Notes: generated by a model from the letters alone, not told the origin. DNA of 64,000 nucleotides from Microbacterium sp. cf046 (GCF_900114345.1 NZ_FOZJ01000003.1:558001-622000), one strand, 5' to 3'. Positions 51,115 through 59,915 are shown, counted from the first letter of the stretch. Program-made: numbers and translations.

Positions 51115-51183
51115 GGGTCCCGGGGGTCAGCCGGCCTGGTCATCGGGGGGTCAGCACCCTCCTGCCGGAGCCGCCGCCGTCGC

Positions 51184-51189
51184 TACCGT
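51184..51189 (+). promoter_or_regulatory. Leaderless -10 box
   Basis: TACCGT seven bases before the ATG at 51197. Confidence 0.45.
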
Positions 51190-51196
51190 GACAGCC

Positions 51197-51943
51197 ATGA
51201 CCGGTCTCACCGAATCCACTCGCGTATCCTCGCCGGCGCGGCGGACGGGCCGCATCGGTTCGCGGATCGGCTGGACCTGGATCCTGCTGTCCGCGCTCGC
51301 GATCGCCGCGCACGCTGCGATTCCGTACTTCACCGCATCCCTGCCTGCACTCGCGGAGCAGGGCGTCGGCGTGGCGGGCAACTACGCCGACCGCGGCCCG
51401 CTGATCCAGTCGGCGCTGTACGTGCACATCGCAGGCGGCGCCGTCGCCCTCGTCGTCGGCCCGCTGCAGTTCTGGCGCGGATTGCGCAACCGTATCCCGC
51501 GCGTGCACCGCGCCCTCGGCCGGGTGTACCTCGCCGGCGTCGCACTCGGCGGCGCCGCGGGCCTCGTGATCGCCCCCTTCAGTAAGGCGGGATGGGTGGG
51601 ATTCTTCGGCTTCGGGTCGCTGGCCGTGCTGTGGCTCGTCACCGGATGGCGCGCCTACCGCGCCATCCGCCGCCGGGATGTCGCAAGCCACCAGGCCTGG
51701 ATGATCCGCAACTATGCGCTCACATACGCCGCCGTCACCCTGCGGATCTGGCTGCCGCTGATGATCATGGCGCCGCTGCTGACCGGCGGACCATTCGACT
51801 TCGACGCCGCGTTCGCGAACGCGTACGCGGCTGTTCCGTTCCTGGCCTGGCTGCCCAACCTCGTGGTGGCCGAATGGCTCATCCGCCGACGCGGACTCCC
51901 GTCGTACCGCCTTCCCGAACGCGCAGCGCTCCCGGCTGGATGA
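51197..51943 (+). CDS. DUF2306 membrane protein
   Basis: A 248-residue membrane protein with about seven helices. The DUF2306 landmarks are present: a His in Tyr-Val-His-Ile-Ala-Gly-Gly, Leu-Gln-Phe-Trp, Arg-Val-His-Arg-Ala-Leu-Gly-Arg-Val-Tyr and His-Gln-Ala-Trp-Met-Ile-Arg-Asn-Tyr. The conserved histidines suggest haem or metal binding, but the function is unknown. The start is taken from the leaderless box; a frame from 51056 overlaps tadA and is not family-like. Confidence 0.85.
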   Translation: MTGLTESTRVSSPARRTGRIGSRIGWTWILLSALAIAAHAAIPYFTASLPALAEQGVGVAGNYADRGPLIQSALYVHIAGGAVALVVGPLQFWRGLRNRIPRVHRALGRVYLAGVALGGAAGLVIAPFSKAGWVGFFGFGSLAVLWLVTGWRAYRAIRRRDVASHQAWMIRNYALTYAAVTLRIWLPLMIMAPLLTGGPFDFDAAFANAYAAVPFLAWLPNLVVAEWLIRRRGLPSYRLPERAALPAG

Positions 51944-51952
51944 ATCCGCGCC

Positions 51953-52882
51953 TCAGCGGGGCAGCCGCGGAAGGACCTCGTCGCCGAGGTACGCCGTCTG
52001 GTCCAGGTCGCGCATGTCGACGGTCTGGAAGTAGACGCGCTGCGCACCGAGCGCGATCAGGCGCCCGACCTTCGCAATGACCTCATCCGCGTCCCCGCAG
52101 ACGTTCGTGTCGTTCCGGAACTGCTCGAGGGAGCGTCCGGTCGCTTCGGCGCGCCGGCGCAGGGTCTGCTCGTCCGGCGCGGCGATGGTCGGCAGTGCGA
52201 CGGAGAGCTTGAGGGTGGCCGGATCGCGGTCGATCCGCTCGCAGGCCGCCCGAACCCGCGCGAACGCCGCAGCGATGTCCGGCTCCGGACGGAACCCGAT
52301 GTTGAACTCGGTCGCGTAGCGCGCCGCGATCTCGGGGGTGCGATGCGGTCCGTTCCCGCCGACGATGATCGGCACGCGAGCCTGCCGCGGCTTCGGCAGG
52401 GCCGGCGCGCCGGTGAGCGTGTAGTGCTGTCCGGCGAAGTCGAACGTCTCGCCGATGGGCGTCGACCACAGTCCGGTCACGATCGCGAGCTGCTCCTCGA
52501 ACATGCCGAACCGCTTGGCGGGGAAGGGGATGCCGTACGCGCGGTGCTCGGCATCGAACCAGCCCGTGCCCAGCCCGAGTTCGATGCGACCGCCCGACAT
52601 CTCATCGACCTGCGCGACCTGGATCGCGAGCACCGCGGGCAGGCGATGCGTGGCGGAGGAGACGAGGGTGCCGAGCCGGATACGGGTCGTCTCGCGCGCG
52701 AGCCCGGCGAGCGTGGTCCACGCATCCGTCGGCCCGGGCAGCGGGTCGCCGGGCCCCATCCGCATGAAGTGGTCCGATCGGAAGAATCCGTCGAACCCCG
52801 CCCGCTCGGTGGCGAGGGCGAACGCCAGCTGCTCCTCGTAGCTGAACCCGCCCTGCGGCTCGGTGAAGGTGCAGTACTCCAT
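51953..52882 (-). CDS. LLM-class F420-dependent oxidoreductase
   Basis: A 309-residue luciferase-like TIM-barrel enzyme. Phe-Arg-Ser-Asp-His-Phe-Met, Leu-Gly-Leu-Gly-Thr-Gly-Trp, Tyr-Gly-Ile-Pro-Phe-Pro and Pro-Ile-Ile-Val-Gly-Gly-Asn-Gly are typical of the F420 branch. The substrate is not predictable. The C-terminal Tyr-Phe-Gln-Thr-Val-Asp strand is complete. Together with the DDN-like gene at 30399 it points to F420 use. Stop is convergent with the DUF2306 gene. Confidence 0.9.
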   Translation of the reverse strand: MEYCTFTEPQGGFSYEEQLAFALATERAGFDGFFRSDHFMRMGPGDPLPGPTDAWTTLAGLARETTRIRLGTLVSSATHRLPAVLAIQVAQVDEMSGGRIELGLGTGWFDAEHRAYGIPFPAKRFGMFEEQLAIVTGLWSTPIGETFDFAGQHYTLTGAPALPKPRQARVPIIVGGNGPHRTPEIAARYATEFNIGFRPEPDIAAAFARVRAACERIDRDPATLKLSVALPTIAAPDEQTLRRRAEATGRSLEQFRNDTNVCGDADEVIAKVGRLIALGAQRVYFQTVDMRDLDQTAYLGDEVLPRLPR

Positions 52883-52912
52883 CGCCCCAGTCTTCCAGTG
52901 CGCGGCGATGCC

Positions 52913-53878
52913 TCAGTCGACCGAGCGGATAACGACCTCTTCGGTGGGCGGAGTGGGGCTCTCGGTCGCCTGATAGACATCCGGCTCGAAGTAGATCGCC
53001 CGGGCGGCCGGCACGGCCTTGCGCACGCGGGCTTCGAGGATGTCGATCTCCGCGGCGACCTCGGCGAGCGGCTTCTGGCCGTCGAAGCCCAGCTTCGCGG
53101 CGACCAGCAGCTCATCCGGACCCAGGTAGAGGGTCTTGATGTGGATCAGGTGCTCCACCTCGGGGCCCTGCGTGATCGCCGCGACGATCTTGCGGTGGTC
53201 CGCATCGGTAGCACCTTCGCCGACCAGAAGGCTCTTGGTCTCGATGCCGAGGGTGATCGCCACGACGATCAGCAGCGTCCCGATCATCAGCGTGCCGATC
53301 GCATCGAACAGCGAGTTGCCGGTGATCGCGGTCAGCCCGACGCCGAGCAGCGCGAACACCAGGCCGATGAGCGCGGCGATGTCCTCGAGGAGGACGACCG
53401 GCAGCTCGGGTGCCTTGGCGTGGCGGATGAAACCGACCCACGATTCGCCCTTGGCCCGGACGAGGTTGCTCTCCTTGATCGCCGTGCGCAGCGAGAAGGA
53501 CTCGAGCGCGATGGCGATGACCAGCACGGTCAGCGGGATCCAGAAGTTCTCCAGCTCGTGCGGGTGGGTGATCTTGTCGATGCCCTCGTAGATCGAGAAC
53601 AGGCCGCCGACCGAGAAGAGGATGATCGAGACGACGAACGCGTAGACGTACCGTTCGCGACCGTACCCGAACGGATGCTCCTTGTCGGCCTCGCGGCGCG
53701 CGCGGCGGCCGCCGAGCAGCAGCAGCAGCTGGTTGCCCGAGTCGGCGACGGAGTGGATCGCTTCGGCGAGCATCGAGGCCGAACCGGAGAAGAACCACGC
53801 GACGAACTTCGCGAGGGCGATGCCCATGTTGGCCAGGAACGCGGCGATGATCGCCCTGCCGCCGCCGGATGCACTCAT
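52913..53878 (-). CDS. Cation diffusion facilitator transporter
   Basis: A 321-residue CDF protein close to the SLC30A9-like branch. Six membrane helices; helix 2 has the metal site His-Ser-Val-Ala-Asp, while helix 5 carries Leu-Leu-Glu-Asp in place of a second His-x-x-x-Asp. The C-terminal cytosolic domain is shortened but shows the ferredoxin-like strand pattern. Efflux of Zn, Mn or Co is likely. It is leaderless: a TAGACT box (53886-53891) lies seven bases before the ATG at 53878. Confidence 0.9.
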   Translation of the reverse strand: MSASGGGRAIIAAFLANMGIALAKFVAWFFSGSASMLAEAIHSVADSGNQLLLLLGGRRARREADKEHPFGYGRERYVYAFVVSIILFSVGGLFSIYEGIDKITHPHELENFWIPLTVLVIAIALESFSLRTAIKESNLVRAKGESWVGFIRHAKAPELPVVLLEDIAALIGLVFALLGVGLTAITGNSLFDAIGTLMIGTLLIVVAITLGIETKSLLVGEGATDADHRKIVAAITQGPEVEHLIHIKTLYLGPDELLVAAKLGFDGQKPLAEVAAEIDILEARVRKAVPAARAIYFEPDVYQATESPTPPTEEVVIRSVD

Positions 53879-53885
53879 GAAGGCA

Positions 53886-53891
53886 AGTCTA
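53886..53891 (-). promoter_or_regulatory. Leaderless -10 box of the CDF gene
   Basis: TAGACT on the minus strand, seven bases before the ATG at 53878. Confidence 0.5.
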
Positions 53892-53930
53892 GGTACCCGC
53901 CGACCGGTCGCTCAGCCCGCTGAAGCGTCG

Positions 53931-55043
53931 TCAGTCGATCGAGGTGATGATGATCGCCTCGGTCTCGGGCGACAGGGCGGGCGGATCGCCGGTGTAGCCG
54001 ATCACGGAGAGCAGCGCCTGACGGAACTGCACCGGTGCCTCGAGGTGCGGGGAGTGTCCGACGCCCGCGAGGGCCACCTCGGTCACGACGCCTCCCGCCG
54101 CGGCGTACGCATCGAGCACGTCACGGGTCTGCGACACCATCTCCTGCGCAGGTGCGACCTCTGCGCCCGGCCAGCCGGGAACGATCTCGAGCTGGCCGAG
54201 GAAGTTGAGGTCGTAGAAGGAGGTGTCCGACACGATCGCGTCCACGGTCCCGCGGATCCAGGCGATCGGAGGCTTCTCGGGCAGATCGACGATGCCCGAC
54301 ACGTCGAAGTTGCGCGGCACCATCGTGTTCAGCACTCCGACCGTGCCCGGAGCGAAGCCCGGCCAGTTCTCGCTCGCGACCGCGTCTCCCGGGTAGTTTC
54401 CCGTCGCCGTCGAAGTCGTGAGCATCGACTCGAGCCAGACGTCTTCGTGCTCGCTCGAATACCCGGGTGCGACATAGCCGGAGAAGAAGACGCTGCGCGG
54501 CGAGGTCGGCGCGTCGTCCGTCGTGTCGCGGTCGATCAGCCGCTGCACGAAGTCGGGATTCGCGCCTCCGCCGCCGCATCCCGCGTCGTCGTCGGTCAGA
54601 CGGGATCCGTCTCGGCGCGTGCCGCCGAACCCGTACGGCGAGACGGGGGATTGCAGGGTCAGGCTCAGCACGGGATGGTCGAGCGCGTACTGCATGACGA
54701 CGCCGCCACCCATCGACCAGCCGACCAGATGCGCGGCCGGGATGCCGAGGGCCTCCAGGGTCGCAGCCACGTCGTCGCTGAAGTCGCGGACACCGCGCGT
54801 CGCGTCGACGGGCGCATGCTCCGTGCCGCCGAACCCTCGCAGGTCGATGGCGATGACCCGCAGGTCGGCGGGGAGGTCCTGCATGATCTCCTGCCAGAAC
54901 AGGGAGGAGGACACGTTGCCGTGGATGAGCACGACCGTGCTCTCGGGCGGCGCCTCCGGGTCGTCGCCCACTCGCTCGAGGATGTTGACGTTCAGCCCGG
55001 GCGTCTCGATCACGCGTGCGGTGATGCCGTCGAAGAGGGTCAT
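53931..55043 (-). CDS. Alpha/beta hydrolase
   Basis: A 370-residue hydrolase. Landmarks are His-Gly-Asn-Val oxyanion loop, Asp-Leu-Arg-Gly-Phe-Gly, the Gly-Trp-Ser-Met-Gly-Gly nucleophile elbow, an acid in Gly-Thr-Val-Asp-Ala and a late Gly-Val-Gly-His-Ser-Pro-His. The lid (about residues 140-220) is long and Gly/Asp-rich with one Cys. The order is that of haloalkane-dehalogenase/epoxide-hydrolase relatives; the substrate is unknown. AGGA lies nine bases before the ATG. Confidence 0.88.
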   Translation of the reverse strand: MTLFDGITARVIETPGLNVNILERVGDDPEAPPESTVVLIHGNVSSSLFWQEIMQDLPADLRVIAIDLRGFGGTEHAPVDATRGVRDFSDDVAATLEALGIPAAHLVGWSMGGGVVMQYALDHPVLSLTLQSPVSPYGFGGTRRDGSRLTDDDAGCGGGGANPDFVQRLIDRDTTDDAPTSPRSVFFSGYVAPGYSSEHEDVWLESMLTTSTATGNYPGDAVASENWPGFAPGTVGVLNTMVPRNFDVSGIVDLPEKPPIAWIRGTVDAIVSDTSFYDLNFLGQLEIVPGWPGAEVAPAQEMVSQTRDVLDAYAAAGGVVTEVALAGVGHSPHLEAPVQFRQALLSVIGYTGDPPALSPETEAIIITSID

Positions 55044-55069
55044 GGGGAGGATCCTTCGCTGTCAACGCG

Positions 55070-55101
55070 GGGGCGCCGGCGCCCCTGATTCCTCGACTAT
55101 A
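55070..55101 (-). promoter_or_regulatory. Promoter box and 16-base palindrome before the hydrolase gene
   Basis: TATAGT on the minus strand (55096-55101) is a good -10 box. GGGGCGCCGGCGCCCC (55070-55085) is a perfect palindrome just downstream of the expected transcription start, so it is either an operator or a leader hairpin. Confidence 0.45.
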
Positions 55102-55171
55102 GCCCCGGCTGTGAGGCTCCGAACCGGTCGATGCCCGAAGGCTCGGCGGCTCGGATCCGGCCCTGTTCCCG

Positions 55172-55846
55172 TCAGTGTTCGGGCATCTCCGTCGGCGTCT
55201 GGCCGGTGTAGAACATGTAGGTCGCATCGGCCGCGCTCCGGGCACCCTCGGGGTCGTCGCCCGCCGCGATCTGCGCCGCCGCCCAGCTGTCGGCGGCACC
55301 TCGCGCGAACCTCATGCCCTCGTCGCTGAGCATCCAGGCCTCGGCGGCGTCAGGCGGGATCTGCCCGTCGCCGCGCAGATGCAGTGCGAGGCCGAGCAGG
55401 CCCTGGTCCCAGCCGACACCGGTCGCGCCGGGGCCGTACAGCTCCCAGAATCCTTCGGGCAGGTCGGCGGCACGAGCGATGTGGGTCAGCTCGAAGCGGG
55501 TCGAGTCGGTGTCGACCGAGCTCAGCGCCACCTCGAGCCACGACACCCCGCCGCCGTACTCCCACGTCACCCGGTAGCCTGCCGCACCGGCGGCGGGTGG
55601 GGAGCACTCCTCGACGACTCCGCCGGCATTGCCGACGAGCTGGTATCGCCCGCCGAGACGCAGGTCGCCCTCAACGGGCAGGAACCACCGTGCGATGCGG
55701 TCGCCGTCGGTCGCGGCATCCCACACGTCCGCGATCGGCGACGGGTACACCTGCGCAAGCGTCTGGACGCGGGTGAGCTCGCCGTCTTTCTCTGCGGCCT
55801 GCACGCCGCGGATGACTGCGTCCAGCTGTTCGTTCACATCGACCAT
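55172..55846 (-). CDS. SRPBCC/AHSA1-domain protein (second copy of the module)
   Basis: A 224-residue protein with an AHSA1 domain in its first 150 residues (Val-Tyr-Pro-Ser-Pro-Ile-Ala-Asp-Val-Trp-Asp-Ala, then Leu-Gly-Gly-Arg-Tyr) and an additional 70-residue C-terminal helix region. It is unlike the copy at 100-564 in sequence, so it is not a recent duplicate. The start follows the ArsR stop with no gap to speak of, and AGGAG precedes it. The bound ligand is unknown. Confidence 0.85.
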   Translation of the reverse strand: MVDVNEQLDAVIRGVQAAEKDGELTRVQTLAQVYPSPIADVWDAATDGDRIARWFLPVEGDLRLGGRYQLVGNAGGVVEECSPPAAGAAGYRVTWEYGGGVSWLEVALSSVDTDSTRFELTHIARAADLPEGFWELYGPGATGVGWDQGLLGLALHLRGDGQIPPDAAEAWMLSDEGMRFARGAADSWAAAQIAAGDDPEGARSAADATYMFYTGQTPTEMPEH

Positions 55847-55847
55847 G

Positions 55848-56249
55848 TCACTTCTCCTCTGGATTCTCGGTCGGGCTGGTGGGGTCGTCTTCGTGGTCGG
55901 CCGGCTCTGCGCTCTCCGCATCGATGCGTCGCCGGCGCCTGCCGCGGGCGAGCTCCGTGCCGAGCGCATCGAGGTGCGGCTGCCAGAAACGGCGGAACGG
56001 ATCGAACCAGGCGTCGGCCGCCTCCAGCGGCGCCGGGTCCACGGCGTACAGCCGCTTCGTGCCGAGCGCCCGGACCGTCGCGAATCCCGCTTCCCGGAGG
56101 ACGCGGAGGTGCTGCGAGACCGCCGGCTGCGAGATGCCGAACTCTCCCCGGATCTGGTCGCCCACCTCGCCGGCGCTGATCTCGCCGTCGGCGAGCAGCT
56201 CGAGGATGCGCCGGCGGACCGGATCTCCGAGGATGTCCAACGCATGCAC
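55848..56249 (-). CDS. ArsR-family repressor
   Basis: A 133-residue ArsR protein. Ile-Leu-Gly-Asp-Pro-Val-Arg-Arg-Arg-Ile-Leu-Glu-Leu-Leu opens the HTH, and Ile-Ser-Gln-Pro-Ala-Val-Ser-Gln-His-Leu-Arg-Val-Leu is the recognition helix. There are no metal-binding cysteines. The acidic C-terminal tail is unusual for the family. The GTG at 56249 lies 21 bases from the palindrome at 56270. It probably regulates itself and the SRPBCC gene. Confidence 0.88.
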   Translation of the reverse strand: MHALDILGDPVRRRILELLADGEISAGEVGDQIRGEFGISQPAVSQHLRVLREAGFATVRALGTKRLYAVDPAPLEAADAWFDPFRRFWQPHLDALGTELARGRRRRRIDAESAEPADHEDDPTSPTENPEEK

Positions 56250-56269
56250 AACATCATCTTTGCGTGATC

Positions 56270-56281
56270 ACTTATATAAGT
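56270..56281. promoter_or_regulatory. Palindrome, candidate ArsR operator
   Basis: ACTTATATAAGT is a perfect 12-base palindrome in an AT-rich patch between the divergent ArsR and proC genes. It resembles known ArsR-type boxes and may cover the ArsR promoter. Confidence 0.6.
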
Positions 56282-56317
56282 CAAGATTGAAGGAATGACG
56301 ATCGTAAGATGATCGCC

Positions 56318-57163
56318 ATGCCCGAAGACTTCGTCGCCCTCCCGCCCATCGCGATCATCGGAGCCGGTTCCATGGGCGGTGCGATCCTCCAGGGGCTCGT
56401 ACGATCGGGCCTCGCCGGGTCCGGCGTCACGGTCACCAATCGCACCCGGGCGAAAGCGGATGCGCTCGCGGAGCTCGACGGGGTGACCAGCATCGCGTTG
56501 GAGGAGCGCGCCGACGGCAACGCCGAGGCGGCGGCATCCGCTCGCGTCGTGCTCATCGGGGTCAAGCCCGCGATGGTCCCCGACCTGTTGCGCGAACTCG
56601 CGGCGCACCTCGCCCCCGGCGCGATCGTCGTCAGCCTGGCGGCCGGTGTGACCATCGACACGTTCGAGTCGATCCTCGGGCCCGACGTCGCAGTCCTGAG
56701 GTCCATGCCCAACACGCCGGCTGTCGTCGGTGCCGCAGTCACGGGTCTCGCCGCCGGGAGCGCCGCGTCGCAGGCCGATGTCGCGATCGTCCGCGCGCTG
56801 TTCGAAACGGTGGGGACCGTGATCGAGGTGCCGGAATCCGAGATCGATGCGCTCTCCACGATCTCGGGGTCGGGTCCGGCCTACTTCTTCCTGCTCGTGG
56901 AGGAGCTGACCAAGGCTGCGGTCGGCAAGGGCTTCGCCGAAGCGGACGCGCGTGTGATGGCCGAGCAGACCTTCATCGGCGCGGCCGCACTCCTGCGGGC
57001 GTCCGGGGAGGACCCGGCCGAGCTGCGACGACGCGTCACGAGTCCCAAGGGAACGACCGAGCGCGCGATCGCGGTGCTGCAGGAGGCCCGCATCGACGAG
57101 GTCTTCGCCGAGGCGACGGATGCCGCGCTCGCGCGTGCGAAGGAGATGGCCGCCGGCGGCTGA
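56318..57163 (+). CDS. proC: Pyrroline-5-carboxylate reductase
   Basis: A 281-residue P5CR. The dinucleotide loop is Gly-Ala-Gly-Ser-Met-Gly-Gly-Ala; Met-Pro-Asn-Thr-Pro and Ser-Gly-Ser-Gly-Pro-Ala-Tyr are the family signatures, and the C-terminal dimerisation helix region Val-Thr-Ser-Pro-Lys-Gly-Thr-Thr is complete. It makes proline with NAD(P)H. TAAGAT at 56305-56310, seven bases before the ATG at 56318, supports a leaderless start; an ATG at 56309 is the alternative. Confidence 0.95.
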   Translation: MPEDFVALPPIAIIGAGSMGGAILQGLVRSGLAGSGVTVTNRTRAKADALAELDGVTSIALEERADGNAEAAASARVVLIGVKPAMVPDLLRELAAHLAPGAIVVSLAAGVTIDTFESILGPDVAVLRSMPNTPAVVGAAVTGLAAGSAASQADVAIVRALFETVGTVIEVPESEIDALSTISGSGPAYFFLLVEELTKAAVGKGFAEADARVMAEQTFIGAAALLRASGEDPAELRRRVTSPKGTTERAIAVLQEARIDEVFAEATDAALARAKEMAAGG

Positions 57164-57173
57164 GCCCGCCCAC

Positions 57174-57242
57174 CGCGAGACCGCATCGGGAGGCCGAGAG
57201 TGCGGCGGCCACCCGCAGTCTCGTCCACCGACTGCAGTCTCG
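57174..57242. repeat. Clustered short repeat and hairpin between convergent genes
   Basis: The core CGAGAC followed by a GCA occurs at 57175-57184 and in reverse at 57215-57223 and 57234-57241. Arms CGAGAGTGCGG (57195-57205) and CCGCAGTCTCG (57213-57223) form an 11-bp stem with one mismatch and a 7-base loop. It probably terminates both proC and trkA. Confidence 0.45.
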
Positions 57243-57257
57243 CGGCCGGGGCTCGGA

Positions 57258-57929
57258 CTAACGGTCGAGCGAGGCGAACCTCTCGATGTCGCTGTTCGTG
57301 CCCGACACGATGATCAGGTCGTGGTTGGTCACGATGGTGTTGGCCTCGGCATAGCGGAAGGGCTTGCCCGGGCTCTTCACGCCCACGACGGTCACGTTGT
57401 ACTTGGATCGGACGCCCGACTCGTTCAGGCCCACGCCGCGGATGAACTTCGGGGGGTACATCTTCGCGATCGCGAAGTCGTCGTCGAACCGGATGAAATC
57501 CAGCATCCGTCCGCTCACGAGGTGGGCGACGCGCTCACCGGCTTCGCGCTCCGGGTAGATCACGTGATTGGCGCCGACCCGGGCGAGGATCTTGCCGTGC
57601 GACTGCGAGACCGCCTTGGCCCAGATCTGCGGCACCTTCAGGTCGACGAGGTTGGCGGTGATCAGGACGGACGCCTCGATCGACGAGCCGACCGCGACGA
57701 CAGCGACCTGGAAGTCGCCCGCGCCCACCTGCTTGAGCGCGTCGATGTTCTTGGCGTCGGCCTGCACCGTGTGCGTCACCCGCTCCGACCACTTCTGCAC
57801 GAGGTCGAGGCTCTCGTCGATCGCGAGCACCTCGCGCTCGAGCCTGTCGAGCTCGCCCGCACAGGCGGCGCCGAATCGCCCGAGACCGATCACCAGGACA
57901 GGAGCATCGCCCCTGATTCGCTCAACCAA
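57258..57929 (-). CDS. trkA: TrkA/KtrA-type regulatory subunit of potassium uptake
   Basis: A 223-residue cytosolic RCK protein. The nucleotide-binding loop Gly-Leu-Gly-Arg-Phe-Gly and a following acidic Asp are present, then a TrkA-C domain. It gates the TrkH channel in response to nucleotides. The start appears to be TTG, overlapping the trkH stop by eight bases; no internal ATG fits the frame. Confidence 0.92.
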   Translation of the reverse strand: MVERIRGDAPVLVIGLGRFGAACAGELDRLEREVLAIDESLDLVQKWSERVTHTVQADAKNIDALKQVGAGDFQVAVVAVGSSIEASVLITANLVDLKVPQIWAKAVSQSHGKILARVGANHVIYPEREAGERVAHLVSGRMLDFIRFDDDFAIAKMYPPKFIRGVGLNESGVRSKYNVTVVGVKSPGKPFRYAEANTIVTNHDLIIVSGTNSDIERFASLDR

Positions 57930-59406
57930 CGATCGGCCTTTCCACGGGCAGCGAGTAGAGCTGCGAACGGGATGTCGCGGCCACGGCCGCGGCGAGTGTC
58001 ACTGTACCAATGCGTCCCATGAAGATGGTCAGCGCCATCACGTACACCGCGGGGTCGGCGAGCTCCGCGGTCAGGCCCGTCGACAGGCCCACCGTGCCGA
58101 AGGCGGAGATGACGTCGAAGAGCACGTCAGAGACGTCCGCCTGACTGATCTGCGCGATCGTGATCGTCGACAGTGCGCAGATCGTGGCGCCCCATGCGAC
58201 GACCGACAGCGCGACGCGCTGCACGTCGCTCGGGATGCGGCGCCCGAACGACTCGACCGACTGACGGCCCTTCGCCTCGGAGATGACGGCGAGGGCGAGC
58301 ACGGCCAGGGTGGTCACCTTGATGCCGCCGGCCGTCGAGGCCGAGCCTCCTCCGACGAACATGAGCATGGAGCCGACCACGAGTGATGAGCCGTGCAGTT
58401 CGCCGATGTCGACGACGGAGAATCCGCCCGACCGCGTCATGGCGGACAGGAAGAACGCCTGGAACGTCGTGTCCCATGCGCTCATGGATCCGAAGGTCTT
58501 CGGGTTGTTGTATTCGAGGATGAGGAAGGCGGCGGCCCCGGCGACGAACAGCAGCACGGTCGTGATGAGGGTGAGCTTCGCGTGCAGCGTCCAGCGCCGC
58601 ACGTGCCAGTAGTGCTTCCAGAGTGTGTAGATGACCGGGAATCCGATCGATCCGAGGAAGACGCCCATCATCAGGATCGTGAGCATGAGGTAGTCGTCTG
58701 CGAACGGCACGAGTCCACCCGGATTCGGTGTGAAGCCCGTGTTCGTGAACGACATCGCCGCGTAGAACGGGGCTTCCCACAGTGCATCGAGGGGCGAGAT
58801 GCCGCCGAGGATCAGCGCGGGGTACAGCAGTAGCGCGATGACCCCCTCGATCACGAGCGTGGACAGCGCCACCGTGCGAAGCAGCTGTCCGACTTCGCCG
58901 AGTCGGACCGTCTGCCCCTCGTTGACCGGGCCGCCGTGCGAGCGCAGCGGGTTGGTGTCGCTCGCGGCTATGAGCTTGGCCCGCAGGCCGAGGCGCTTGG
59001 AGATCACCAGGCCGAGGATCGAAGCGAGGGTGAGCACGCCCATTCCGCCGATGTTCACGCCGACGAAGATGATCCCCTTGCCGAGCGGTGAGAACGTCGT
59101 CGCGACGTCCACGGTCGACAGACCGGTGACGCAGATCGTCGAGACCGCAGTGAAGAGCGCGTCCGCGAACGACAGGCGCTCGCTCGAGGTGGTCGCAGCC
59201 GGCAGCGACAGCAGGGCGGTGAACAGGAGGATCAGCGTGACGAACACGGCGACCGCGAAACGTGCGGGGGAGGAGGTCGTGCGTGAGCGCACGTAGTCGA
59301 ACGCGCGTCGCGGACCGCTCCGCAGAACGAACGGCGACCGGTCCTCGTCGGAGGACGAAGCGCCGCGCCGACCCCGACCAGCGGTGACGCGCCTGCCGTC
59401 CGACAT
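57922..59406 (-). CDS. trkH: TrkH/KtrB-type potassium transporter
   Basis: About 494 residues. Four P-loop filter segments are visible: Val-Thr-Gly-Leu, Asn-Thr-Gly-Phe, Arg-Ser-Gly-Gly-Phe and Thr-Val-Gly-Leu. Eight membrane helices and two half-helices are predicted; the first 60 residues are a polar cytosolic tail. It imports K+ (possibly with Na+) at the membrane. ATG at 59406 has GGAG six bases upstream; an ATG at 59448 is less likely. Operon with trkA. Confidence 0.93.
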   Translation of the reverse strand: MSDGRRVTAGRGRRGASSSDEDRSPFVLRSGPRRAFDYVRSRTTSSPARFAVAVFVTLILLFTALLSLPAATTSSERLSFADALFTAVSTICVTGLSTVDVATTFSPLGKGIIFVGVNIGGMGVLTLASILGLVISKRLGLRAKLIAASDTNPLRSHGGPVNEGQTVRLGEVGQLLRTVALSTLVIEGVIALLLYPALILGGISPLDALWEAPFYAAMSFTNTGFTPNPGGLVPFADDYLMLTILMMGVFLGSIGFPVIYTLWKHYWHVRRWTLHAKLTLITTVLLFVAGAAAFLILEYNNPKTFGSMSAWDTTFQAFFLSAMTRSGGFSVVDIGELHGSSLVVGSMLMFVGGGSASTAGGIKVTTLAVLALAVISEAKGRQSVESFGRRIPSDVQRVALSVVAWGATICALSTITIAQISQADVSDVLFDVISAFGTVGLSTGLTAELADPAVYVMALTIFMGRIGTVTLAAAVAATSRSQLYSLPVERPIVG

Positions 59407-59470
59407 GCACTTCTCCCTGCTGCGGCCCTCTGGCGGAACGTCCATCATGGTACTCCGGCGGGCGCGCGGC

Positions 59471-59476
59471 TAACCT
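59471..59476 (+). promoter_or_regulatory. Leaderless -10 box
   Basis: TAACCT six bases before the ATG at 59483. Confidence 0.55.
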
Positions 59477-59482
59477 AAGCAC

Positions 59483-59893
59483 ATGGCGGACATCTTCGAC
59501 GTGATTGCGGACGGCACCCGTCGCGACATCCTGCAGCTCCTGCTCGATCGCTCCTCCGCCGGGGAACGCGGAACGAGCGTCTCGCACATCGTCCAGCAGC
59601 TCGGCGTGAGTCAGCCCACGGTCTCCAAGCACCTCAAGGTGCTGCGCGAGGCACAGCTCGTGTCGGTGCGCGAGGAGGGTCAGCATCGCTACTACAGCCT
59701 GTCCTCGGCGCCGCTCGATGAGATCGACGACTGGCTGATCCCGTTCCTCGACGACGGGATGGACGACTCCGAGTTCGCCGGCGCTTCCACGCTGCCCGAC
59801 TCGGCCGCCCACGCCGCCGATGTGGTCGGTCGGGCCGCGGCATCGGCGAAGTATGCGGTCGCGAACGCGCTGAAGAAGCTGCCCGGCCGCTGA
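59483..59893 (+). CDS. ArsR-type winged-helix protein
   Basis: A 136-residue regulator. Asp-Gly-Thr-Arg-Arg-Asp-Ile-Leu-Gln-Leu-Leu and Ser-Gln-Pro-Thr-Val-Ser-Lys-His-Leu-Lys-Val-Leu form the HTH; Tyr-Tyr-Ser-Leu closes the wing. A 45-residue tail carries an Ala-rich amphipathic helix. Wide-spread in actinobacteria near trk genes or alone. The target is unknown. It is divergent from trkH with 76 bases between starts. Confidence 0.87.
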   Translation: MADIFDVIADGTRRDILQLLLDRSSAGERGTSVSHIVQQLGVSQPTVSKHLKVLREAQLVSVREEGQHRYYSLSSAPLDEIDDWLIPFLDDGMDDSEFAGASTLPDSAAHAADVVGRAAASAKYAVANALKKLPGR

Positions 59894-59915
59894 GCCGGGC
59901 CGGAGCCCGGATCCG

